A stretch of 64,000 nt of DNA, taken from assembly GCF_947172395.1 (NCBI RefSeq), contig NC_069105.1, positions 8,639,971 to 8,703,970 of the forward strand, read 5' to 3'. Position numbers and translations under genes: made by a program. This document shows, one piece after another, positions 13,331 to 25,300 of the stretch. A model generated the notes under the pieces. It did no database searches. It was not told the origin of the DNA and saw only the letters and a program-made list of their open reading frames with translations. The DNA comes from Bicyclus anynana (lineage: Eukaryota; Arthropoda; Insecta; Lepidoptera; Nymphalidae). Within the stretch, counting starts at the first letter, position 1. Each line of letters begins with the position of its first letter.

Positions 13331-16300
13331 CTGGAAACATTGATAAAAACTTTTTAGTTATTTTATTTTGAATAGTCCATAAATGCACACTTATAATAAG
13401 AATTTCCAGTAGTCCAGTCAACTTGTATGAAAGGAAAGGAGTTTAAAAAATATTTTTGTTCAATCACATTTTAGCAGACTCAGAAGTGATTACAAATATA
13501 AGAAAACTAATGTCGAACAAAGGTTATGATTCACATCATTTGTCAGGACAACTAAATTAACAAATGAAAGTGTAACCAAAATAAGACCCTAGAATGACCT
13601 TGAGTGAAGTCACGCACTTGTGAACGATGTGTGTAGGGTTTAAGGATCTTTTGACTGTTAACAAACACTCTTTTGCACTCAAGTCACTCTCCCCGCCTAC
13701 CCCAAGTAACCCATAAAGAATTACACAACAAGAGATGTGGACGGCTCGAACGCCACTACGACACTGACGTCGTCCGTACCGCAAGTCGTTGCAACGCGGC
13801 GATAACACACATATTAGAGTTTTTCTTAAGTATATTTAACTTAACTTATTTAAATTTATTTCAATAGTGTCTCAAATAACCAATAGGTAATCATTGCGAT
13901 TCTAACTCTTGCATTGAAAAAAATATACAAATGTTTTACCTATAATATAAGATAACCAAAACATCATAATCATAAAGTAGTATAAATTGACTGAGGCTCA
14001 ACATAAAACGATTTTCATACAGTTTAAATATAACTAGCCGGAGCCCGTGACTTCATCCGCAGGGGATGGTACCCGAGGTACCGTTACATGCAACCGGCCA
14101 GCGCACTCCCATCGTAAATGCGCGTGTGGCACCACCTATTCGTACACGGTACGGTATACTCACGTGTGGTAGTGGTAGGTGGGCACGTACAGCGGCGCGG
14201 TGAGGTAGCCCGGCGACACGCCGCCCGGGGACAGCACGCCGCCGCCCGACACGCCCGTCACGCCGCCCACGGCGCCCACGCCGCTCGCAACGGCGCCCAC
14301 GCCGCCCACGCCCGTCACGCCGCTGCTGCTTCTGCAAATGAATACACAATAATCTTTTTGACAAAAAAGTCAAAAATCACAAAAATAAACTAAAAAGCGA
14401 AAAATAACACTGTATGTGCTACCTTCATCACTCACTTTGAAGGCGGTGCCAAGCGAGTGGCGTATTAATTAAAGCCCATTCAGAAAGACCCACGGGAAAG
14501 AACCGTCTGAAAATCGTAAAACTTTATTATTTAAACGGCTCGAGTTAATGCATCGCTGTTTTGGCACCGCCTTCAAAGTGATCAAAAGGTAACACGATGT
14601 TATGTTTGTTTTGTTTAGTTCTTCTCGTGATTTTTTTTTGTCAAAAAGATTTTATTTTTCTGTTTACGGGCAATTTTCATTGTTTTCATTTTAAGACAAA
14701 TGCACTGCAACGGGACAATTAAATGGGACCAATCTGGAAGTATATGGTTTTCAAACAAAAAAAAAATCACAATTGGTTAACAAATCACGAATCACGTTAA
14801 TGATTGAAGATGTCAAATAATTAGAAATGTCGAGCACAGTTCAACGTATATGCCGCTAATACTCACTTGTAGTGCGGATGCGGGTGCGGATGCGCGTGCG
14901 CGTGCGGGTGCGCGTGGGGATGCCACGCGTGCGCGTGCTTGTGCGCGGCGGGCGGGCCCACGTTCACGCTCACGCCCATGCCGCTCACGCCGCTCACGCT
15001 GACTCCGCTCACGGCGCCGCTCACGGGCAGGTACTCGCGACACCCGCCGCTCTGTAAAATATTGACATTTATATTAATACCGCGACGCCCGCGACTTCGT
15101 CCGCGTGGAATTTAGTTTTTCACAAATCCCTCGGGAACCATGGATATTTCCGGGATAAAAAGTAGTCTATGTGTTAATCCAGGCTATAAAATATCTTAAT
15201 ACTAAATTTCAGCTAATTAGGTTCAGTAGTTGAGGCGTGACTACAACGACATAAATAAAAACATAATCCCCTTTCGTTACTCGGGTGAAAAATAACGCAT
15301 TATTAGGCCTTAGAACTAAAAAAATGTGTGAAGGGTCAACTCACACTATCTCTCTTGTTATGCTGCGTGGGCACGTACTGGTTGCACTGATAGTCGTTGG
15401 TCTGACGCACCGTTGAACCGCTCTGCAATAGACAAACCACATAATCTATAGTCATATCTTGAAAAAGACTATGGTGACAAATAATACAAACTTATAGAAA
15501 ACGCTAACAAAGTAAACTCTCATTAAAAAAAAAGAGTGAGCTATAGATCACAGGCCTGAAGTAAAACTCTTTCAAAAATAAAAAAATAGCAATAGGTTCT
15601 TGTGTTCAAAGGGGATTGTATCAAAGTTCTCTAAGAACGCCATCTACTGTTAAAAAATAACAAACACTATTTTACTATGCCTGTAGGTGGCAGCATCTTG
15701 AAAGCCTCATTAACAAAAATAAAAAAAAAAAACAACGTACCCCCCAAGTCAAACGTGCGTAAAGAAAGTTTTCTACTCCCATTTTGTGATCTACTCAATA
15801 TAAACCTCAAAACATATCACAAAGCTATTCATTTCTACAGGTCACTGTGGTAATGTTCATTACCACACGGGTAAATAGAAATGATAACAGGCCAGTAGAC
15901 ACTAAATCTAGGAGGCAATGCCGAGACTAAATTTAGCAGGCCACGCCGATACAAAATCGAGGAGGCCAGGCCCACAGCTATTATTACCAAGTTTTATTAA
16001 TTCTTTCATCATGGTCATAGAAAAGTACTGTATGCCACTGCACGTAATTAGCCATTGTAGCACTCGTGCCACAATAGTCCTACGACTATAGAGATACTGA
16101 CATTGTAGTGCGCAGCGGCGGCGTGGTCGTGGTGCTCGAGCTTGGCCTGCGCCTCCTGCTGCGCCAGCGCCAGCAGCCGCTTCTTCTGGCTCTGCGGCGT
16201 CGCCTGCGCGGGCGCGGGCGCCTGGCGCGGCGCGTGCTGCTGCGGCACGGCCTGCTGCGGCACTGCCTGCTGCGGCGCTGTTTGCTGCGGCGCTGGTTGC

Positions 16301-19300
16301 TGCAATTGCTGCTGTTGCTGCTAAATTAACATTCATCGTTATCGTTAACAGCATCTGCATGATGATTGTTCGAATATATAATAAGTTACCAAAGCGTTTA
16401 AGACAGGAGAACAATTTAATTAGTTTTAAATATAATCTGCGTAGCTTTCTCCTGGACAAAGCGTTTTATGACATAAATGAATTTTTAAATTTGACATTAT
16501 AATATAAATTTATTCTTTTGACAATATGATTTAATTTATTTTTTGATTCATTAAATTTTTCAATTAGTTAATGTTGTTCTTCTATGCATTATTTAACTCT
16601 TTTATATTGAGTTAAAAAGTAATTTCTGGAATTATTTAAACGTAGATAACTAATTAATGTAATGTAAATCTAATAATATTTTGCATGCCGATCGGGCGTG
16701 ATACAGAACAGATTATATTTATTTGTTAGATCTTGTAAACTGTATCAGCAAATAAAGGATTTGATATTTGACATTTGATATTAACACTTTGATGGGATAG
16801 TGGTAACCTTGCCTACTGCATCCAATGTCGCGGTTCTCAACACTGGTAAATAATATATCATTAACATGGATGTTTTCCAGTTAAATGGTGATGGTGTACC
16901 ATTAAATCCAGCTCGGAAACTCTGCGGCATTTTATGTCCAAAATACCTCAATGCCTAAAGACAAGTCTTCAAACAGTGTATGCTACCAGTAATGAACTAC
17001 AGAGCAACCGAGTTCAGGACCTCGTATAAGCTCGTAGAAGCTCGAAAAATTAAGAAGAGTTATCCAGCGAGCTATGAAGCAAGCTATGCTTGACATTTTT
17101 CTGCGTGATCGAATCAGAAATGAGGAGATCCGCAGAAGAACCAGTCACTGACATAGCTCAACGAGTCGCGAAGCTGAAGTGGCAATGGGCGAGGCACATA
17201 GAATGAAGAACCGATAGAGTTCCAAGGTGCTACATTGGCGTAATGCATTGTTCGACCCCTCACAGAATAAACCGATGACGTCAATCGGTGAGCCGCTAGA
17301 TGCTGTCGGCTCGAGGCCATAGTGTTTGGAAGTCCATGCAAAAGGCAATTTTGTCGCAAAAAGCCCTATTACTAAAACAGTTGTTCATAGCATTAGACGA
17401 GATTTAAAAAGTGCTTGTAAACTAAGTCTACTTGAAATAAATGTATTTATACTTCGCTCACCCCGTGGTGGTGATGACACGGCTGGTGATGCGGCTCGTG
17501 CTTGACGTGCCGCTCGTCGCGCGGCGTGCGCGCGTTGCAGATCACGCCGCCGCCGGTCGCCACGCTGCCGCCCGTCGCCACGGTACCGCTCGTCACCACG
17601 GCGCCCATGTGCGCCGGCGGAGCGCACTCGCCACTACCTGCGAATATTTACTACTATAAACGAGTTCCTCGGTGGTATTATCATTATTATTTATGTTTTT
17701 GTGTGTAAGGGTATAAATATGAGGGTATTTGATGAATTGAGCTCAGTTGATTGATAGGCAGCGTGACACCGTCATGCTGCTAGTCGCTTAGTGTGTTAAT
17801 GTTTTGTCGTGTGACCCGTGCGCAATAATTTGACACTTGTCTACCATACAAACACAGTACAAACATCATTCTAGCCTGGTGTCAAGTTAATCCACTCGAG
17901 CAGCAGAGCTCGATTGATACACTTGTTGGTAATGAAAAAAAAATAATACAGCTATGTTACTTCACCGCTTTGGTACACCGGCGAACATTTTGCCCTCGAA
18001 GAGTGATAAAAATGTATTTTTCTTCAAGAAACATACTTTTCTGAAACTAATTATTTAACCAGATCCTAATTTATACATAATTTTATCATAATTTCCATAT
18101 ACTTCTATATGTATACCTGGGTTCCCTGGGCCGTCGTTATATGAGCCGGTGGGCACTATATGTTGCTGTGGTGCTCCGGTGGAGTACGTACCTCTGTTGG
18201 GGCGCGGCTCGGTGTCGTCGTCCGAGTCGGAGATGGTGATGACGGAGACGGCGGGCGAGGGCGTGTCGCGGATGGTGATGGTGTGCGCGCCGGTGCTGCC
18301 GCAGCCCGCGTCCCCCGCCTACTTTATGTTGCTGTGGTGCTCCGGTGGAGTACGTACCTCTGTTGGGGCGCGGCTCGGCGTCGTCGTCCGAGTCGGAGAT
18401 GGTGATGACGGAGACGGCGGGCGAGGGCGTGTCGCGGATGGTGATGGTGTGCGCGCCGGTGCTGCCGCAGCCCGCGTCCCCCGCCTACTTTATGTTGCTG
18501 TGGTGCTCCGGTGGAGTACGTACCTCTGTTGGGGCGCGGCTCAGCGTCGTCGTCCGAGTCGGAGATGGTGATGACGGAGACGGCGGGCGAGGGCGTGTCG
18601 CGGATGGTGATGGTGTGCGCGCCGGTGCTGCCGCAGCCCGCGTCCCACGCGCCCGCGCCCGCGCCCGTGACCACCGCCGGCACGTTGTTGCGCACCCTGT
18701 ATATATCACAAAATATGTACAATTGTACAAGGTACAATAACATTTATTTTTCAAAATATTTTTTTTTTCTAAAATAGTAAAAATTCACTAAAATCTTATT
18801 GAATTATTTAGACTCAGTCAGTGAATTTTTTACGTCAAAGGAGATGTACGAAATAGGGCTAATTTTTCTTTTCCATTCTAATGAAGTAATCTCCAACTCT
18901 TTGGAAAATATAAACATACGTGTGATCGTGGTGTCGGTGTCGGGAGGGCGGCGTGCCCTCCTTCACTCGCTTCTTGACGGGCGACAGCTGCGTAGTCGCC
19001 TCCTTCTTACCGCCACTGCTTGCCATACTGGGGAACGAGATAGAACATTGCTTTAGTGCAGTGATTCCCAAAGTGGTCTACATAGACCCCTGTGTATCAG
19101 TGGAATTCATAGACGTTGTAAGACACCCCCAGGGGATCATTCAGATAGATAGGTAGAGTAGGGTTAGAGAATAAGTGCACTTATGTCAAAACGAAGCTTG
19201 ACCGGGCCCGCTAGTTCTCAAATAAATAGAGGCTAAATTCGACACTCAGCAGCTGAATGATCGCCTGGGGGTGCCCCTACTATGTCTATGAATTCCATTG

Positions 19301-22300
19301 TATGACAACCGCCAAGGGGTCTACGTCAGCGAAAAAAAATTTGGGGGTCCATGAAATGAAAATGGGGGTCCACGATAGTGGATCTTAACACTTACACTGA
19401 TAGTACTATTTTCTTACATCGTATTATCTTATATCTTTATTATTAAATCATCAGGTTCATCCTTCTCACTAAAAATATTGACTTATTGCTTATGTTATTT
19501 TATTTATAGTTTATTTTATGTTTATTTAAGGTTACGTATATTTTACATAACAGATACAAAATATGATTTTGAGTAGTTTTAATTTAAATTCAATTAATAA
19601 ATGTATAAATTAACATGTGTTTTTACTTTAAGTTTTTAACACTAAACTTCACTACAGTTAGAAATTTACAGGAAATGAATATCAGGTAAGTAGGGATCTA
19701 CCCAACACGAAAAAACATGGCAAGGGGTCTACAACACCAAAAAATTTTGGGAACTCTGCTTTAGTAGACCCTGGGGGTCCGAGATTACGTGTATGGGGGT
19801 CCGCGGTGTCATCTCTGGACCATACATAAATGCTAATATCTCGTAATCGCTACGCTTTATTAAAGCGAGCAGATTTTTTTATTTTCTGATGACAGCACAG
19901 ATATTAGAAATGATTGAAACTGGCTAGCATATGTTTTTTACTTTGTTTACCTCTGCCTTCGCACACTACATACAGGTGAAGTAATATTTGAAGTATTGGA
20001 CCACTTTATTCCACTCATGAAATTATTTACCAAATTTCAGCTAATTCGGTTCAGTAGTCGAGGCGTGAAAGAGTAACAAACATTCATATCATTAAAATCA
20101 TCAGTTTTCGTGATCAATCAGTTTTCGTCGTCAAATCTCGGGAAACCAGAGTAAAATCTATTTCCATTACAAATTTCAGCTAAATCGCTTCAGTAGTAGC
20201 GGCGTTATAGAGTAACAAACATCCAAACATCCATACAAACTTTCGCGTTTATAATATTAGTAGGATAATAAAGGCCCATTTTGGGATATATCATTGAATT
20301 TTCTGGTTTTACTATATGTGTTGTATTGAATTGGTAAACGCACCTGTATTGGTGCGTCTGGTGATGCGGTTGGTAGTGCGGCACGGCGCTCGTCTGTTGC
20401 TTTGTCGATCTGTACAAATACACCATCATCATTATCAACCCATATTCGGCTCACTGCTGAGCTCGAGTCTCCTCTCAGGAAGAGAGGGGTTAGGCCAATA
20501 GTCCACCACGCTGGCCCAATGCGGATTGGCAGACTTCACACACGCAGAGAATTAAGAAAATTATCTGATGTGCAGGTTTCTTCAAGATATACATATAACA
20601 ATCAATATTTATTTTATATGTATTATAGCTTGATTATTTTTCTTTTTATTCGGTACAAGTTAGCCCTCGACTACAATCTCACCTGATGGTAAGTGATGAT
20701 GCAGTCTAAGATGGAAGCGGGCTAACTTGTTAGGAGGTGGATGAAAATATGTGTCACTAGGTGGACGGGGGACAGCAAGAGGGTTGCAGGGAGCCGCTGG
20801 ATGCTGGCGGTTCGAGACTGTTGTGTTTGGAAGTCTATGCAAGAGGCCTATGTCCAGCAGGGACCGCCTCCGTGGCGCATTGGTCTGCGCGGTGGATTTA
20901 CAAGACGGATGTCCTGGGTTCGATCCGGCTGGGCTGATTGAGATTTTCTTATCTTACCGTTCAAAATTTCAAGTACAATGCCAAATTATCCTAAAACACT
21001 TTTTTTGTTTCGTTTCTTTTATACTTTACAAATCCTTGACTGCAATCTCACCTGAAGATAAGATGCAATCTAAGATACAAGCGGGATAACCTGTTAGGTG
21101 TAGGATGAAAATCCACACCCTTCTTTCTTTCTTCTTTCTTCTGGGCCGTTTCCGCACTTAGCCAAGTGTTTGGCCGTTGTGCGTGATAGTAGTTACCCGG
21201 AGGGTGGTAAATCAGCCCAGCCGGGGATCGAACCAATTGCAGCGCATACCACTGTGCCACGGAGGTAGTCTGCCGACTGATCTCATGAGAACTACAGAAC
21301 AAACAAAACAAATGTCTCACCTCTTATGCGGATGGTGATGATGTGCGTGCGGATGGAAGTCCCACACGTCGGGCTCGGGCAGCGGCGCGGGCTCCACGAT
21401 GAGCGGCGCGCGCCACTCGCCCACGTCGCCCACGCCCACGCCGACGCCCACGCCGCCCACGCCCACGCCGCTCACGCCGTGCTGGTGGTGGGCGGCCGCC
21501 GCTGCCGCTGCCGCAGCGGCTAACTGCTGTACCTGCGACCGTAATGGATAATTGTCAATCGTGATCAGTAGATGATATTCATACATAATTAACTATATTA
21601 TTGGAGGAAACACTACTAGTATGGAACTCGAATACATTTATGGAACATTAGGTAAAGAAAATTATTTTTTCTGTCACTAAGAAGCTGCATGGTCAACAAT
21701 CTTGCCTGTCCCCAAATTGGGGATAAATTAAAGATAAAAAAGTAATGCTTAAAGTAGAATTACCAAGTATTTTTTCGATATAAGTAAAAGTTGCCAGGTG
21801 GTTAGGGTAGGTAGGTTGGTAGGTTAGGGTAGGCTGGGGCTAGGGATTCCCTTTTGATATTTTTTAGATTTTACAAAAAAGCATTGAGGAATGTTAAAAA
21901 CCAATTATGATTAACAGATAAATCATTGTAGAAGTTAAAAAAATATCAATACATTTTGTAAAAATTAAATTTTCTGTTGCCTGACTCAGTTTCTGTACAC
22001 TGGACTTCATCATAATATGTAGAAGAAATATTAAGAGGATTTACATCAAAACAGAACCTGTAGCTATTTGGCACGTCGATTCTTTATCTATAATCGCAAA
22101 GCTCCGAAACTTTCATGAGAATGACGTTCGTTATCGACAGGTCACGTGCTCATGTTATCGATCGGATTTGTCATTCCCATACACATATGTAGTTTTCGAA
22201 GCGTTAGCGTTTATAGAAAGAGCATCGACGTGTCATATGGCTACAGAGCCTGTATAGTCTGGCAAGTTCGTTAATGACACTCCCATGATATGCGTGCGAC

Positions 22301-25300
22301 GGGGGGAAAGACTGCGCAGGAGTGAAATCGATCGTAGATCGTTAGATGGGCCTCAAAGCGGAATTGTCATTGGTTTCGCACATTGAGTACGTCATCACTC
22401 GTAACACATTTCTCTTTATTCATGCTGTGGCTTGTGTTTTACATTTCCAAAATGAACACGAAGGCATAATTAAGAAATTAAAATAAGAAAATACAGTAAA
22501 TACTTTTTTAAGTCCACGTCCACTCACAGCATGCATTTGTTAGGTACTAAGATAAGATGTGCGTGCACGTCTTTAATATTGAGGGGCCCATCTAACGATT
22601 TACATCGATTGCCAGGCTATAATAATAATACTTTTTTTTTTTTTCGGTCACGGCGGCTAATCTCATGGTGAGATTAACCATGTACGCAGGAGATATTATA
22701 GTGCACAAGTGTATGCGCAAGCACAGGTGCACTCTCTCTTCCCTCACTCTCGAAATCCGATGTGACGGCAGACCGACACGACCGGTGAGAGATCAGGCGC
22801 AGGACGTGCTCTCCGAGGCACGGGGGTGTACTAACACCGCCAACTTCCCAACTCCAGGCTGCAGGCTCCAGGCTATTAAGATTTTCCTTGTAAGAAAAAT
22901 CCCAATTTGTTTTTTTTGTTGGCCTGACCCGGGATTCGAACCCTGGACCGACAAGTTCGCCAGGCTATGGTACAGTAAGAGTCACCTGATAGGCGGGCTG
23001 GCAGAGGATGGAGGAGACGAACTGGTGCGGAAAAGGCTCCGCCGCGCGCGTCGCGTACTGCCGCGCGCCGCCCACCGCCACGCGCCCGCCGCTGTACAGC
23101 TGGTACTGCACACAAAACAACACGTACAAAATAAATAAAAATATTTATTTATTTATTTCAAATTTTTGTATAGACAAGCATAAATTAAGTCTGACCGTGA
23201 GTATACAAGTGAACACACACTTAATAATAATGATAACAATAAAGCCTTTTTATTTCCTATAAACCTTAAAACTAATTACAATATATTTGAAGTTTTTACC
23301 TAAACTGTGTTAGTAATACTAAATAATGATTATTTCTCATTTATTTATTACTACTTCTTTTTTTTTTAATTTTTAACAATATATACATATAAGTATAAAA
23401 TACGAAACATTATTAATAATTTATAAAAAAAATAACCCTCCCGCTGCGGGACATTTGAGTGCCCAAGCAACCGGTGGTCAGGGCTCCAGAGTGAGGAACC
23501 TGCTCACAATACGCGTCGTCTCAAGAATCACTGCCTTTTGTATCCGACTCTTGATCCAACAATTAAGCGAAAGCTTCTTAAGGTGTTGGTCGAAGCTTTT
23601 CGCTATAAGACCATTGACTGAAACAACTATCGGGACAATAATCAAATAATAATAACAAATATTAATAATGATTATTAATATTTGTGATAATTTTTAATTT
23701 TTTTTTATTATTATAGGAATCCCTTTGGTAGGGTATAGGCCTCCAATTTCTCTCTTTCATGCGCTATTTAATCCAATTTTCCCCGCACACTTATCAGTTG
23801 TAATTTTAGGGTAGTTGACTCATATCAAATTTAATATAAACAACATTAATTTCGTGTAGCACATGCAATAACGGTCCGAAATATATCGATATTAATTAAT
23901 ATAAAATTGAGGGATTTTTATAAAACTCAATTGAAATATCATGTTATTGTTTCAAATTTTCCAAACGTCAAAAACGCTGTCCATTTTGTGACGTCACAGT
24001 GTTACTTGATGTACTAAACATCAAAATAATTGTTAACTAATATTTTTGTCAAACGCTCCGTTTGTAAGGAATTTTTTTTTGATTGATATAGTGACGTCAT
24101 GAAACAGTAGAAATATTAGGCGTTTTTGGCTCGTATTGTCAAAACATATTTAAAACCTAAAATTTTCATGTAATCACGTTTCGAAAAATATGAAATAATT
24201 TTTTTCAATTTAGTAGAATCTCATGCAATCTCGCACACTTCTCTGGTTTGAAATGTCTGAATCTGGAAGCCACCACAGAAATCCTAAACTATGAATCCTA
24301 AACGGATACGTGACATGAAGATTGAGTGCGTTCGACGTTTTCGGCTCGGATTAATGTGCGTTCACCATAAGTGACAACCACCGATTCAAAAAGCAGATTC
24401 CACCGAGAAGAGCCCAAAGAACCCAGCAGATAATAATGATAATTATTTCTTTTTTGGTCTCTGTTTTATGCTCTCTCTAATATTTTGTCCAAAAACACAC
24501 TATCCCCCGAGGGATACAAAAATCTTGTACAAGCGAACAAAGTCAAATGTTACATACCAAGTTGTCATAAGGTGCGGCCCGTAACCTCTGCTGGTTTATA
24601 GTCAGAGCCAGGTGGTGGGCGGACGGAGCCGCGGGCGCGACCACGCCGCTCACATACTCGCCGCCGCCGACGCCCACGCCCACGCCGCCCACGCCGCCCA
24701 CACCGCCCACGCCTCCGACACCGCCCACGCCACCGACCCCGCTGCCACTGCGACGACATACCTGGAGAACCACAAGTGTTGTCGTTTAAGTGCTGTTCAT
24801 GATAATTTATTATAAGAATGCTGTGGTCACACCAAGAAGGTGCAATCGTATTTATTACATTTTATATATGTTATTGTAACATGATTGTAACCAGTTTTGT
24901 GATCCAAATAAAAAAATGCAGAATGGACTTGAAAATCGTCACATAACGAAAGCGCGTTAAACACACAAATACAACAGTTAAGGTTAAATATGTGTGTTTA
25001 ACGCTTTTTGTGTGTTAACATGTAAAGGGGAATAACCACCGGCCCATACAACGCCGGCGTATGAAACCCAGGTATACCCCCGTAGATGGAGATGATAATA
25101 ACTATGATGTATAAATAAGGATCTGGTTAAATAATAGGCTTTAATAAAAGTATGTTCCATGATGAAAAATACAATTTTTATATCACTCTTCTAGAGCAAA
25201 TTTTTCGCCGGTGTACCAAAGTGGTGAAGTAACATTTAAACGGTATTATTTTTATTTTTTGTATTATATTATTCTGTTATTAACAAGTTTAATAAACAAG

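Noticed and set aside
14053..14373. Arg-rich minus-strand open frame and its plus-strand His/Ala partner
   Set aside because: Frame-shifted and antisense shadows of exon 21, whose Gly-Val frame fits the splice phases.
15908..16459. 183-aa open frame on the minus strand
   Set aside because: It is the wrong frame across Hipk exon 18 and its flanking introns. The Gln-Pro frame with proper splice sites is the real one.
18149..18571. 140-aa plus-strand open frame with internal repeats
   Set aside because: Antisense reading of the 166-bp array. Frame openness follows from GC-rich codons on the other strand.
21780..21840. TTAGGG/TTAGG-like words resembling insect telomere repeat
   Set aside because: Degenerate and short; a similar stretch at 25500-25530 shows that it belongs to a dispersed intronic repeat.
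22665..23138. 157-aa plus-strand open frame
   Set aside because: Runs antisense through a SINE and then Hipk exon 12. No family resemblance.
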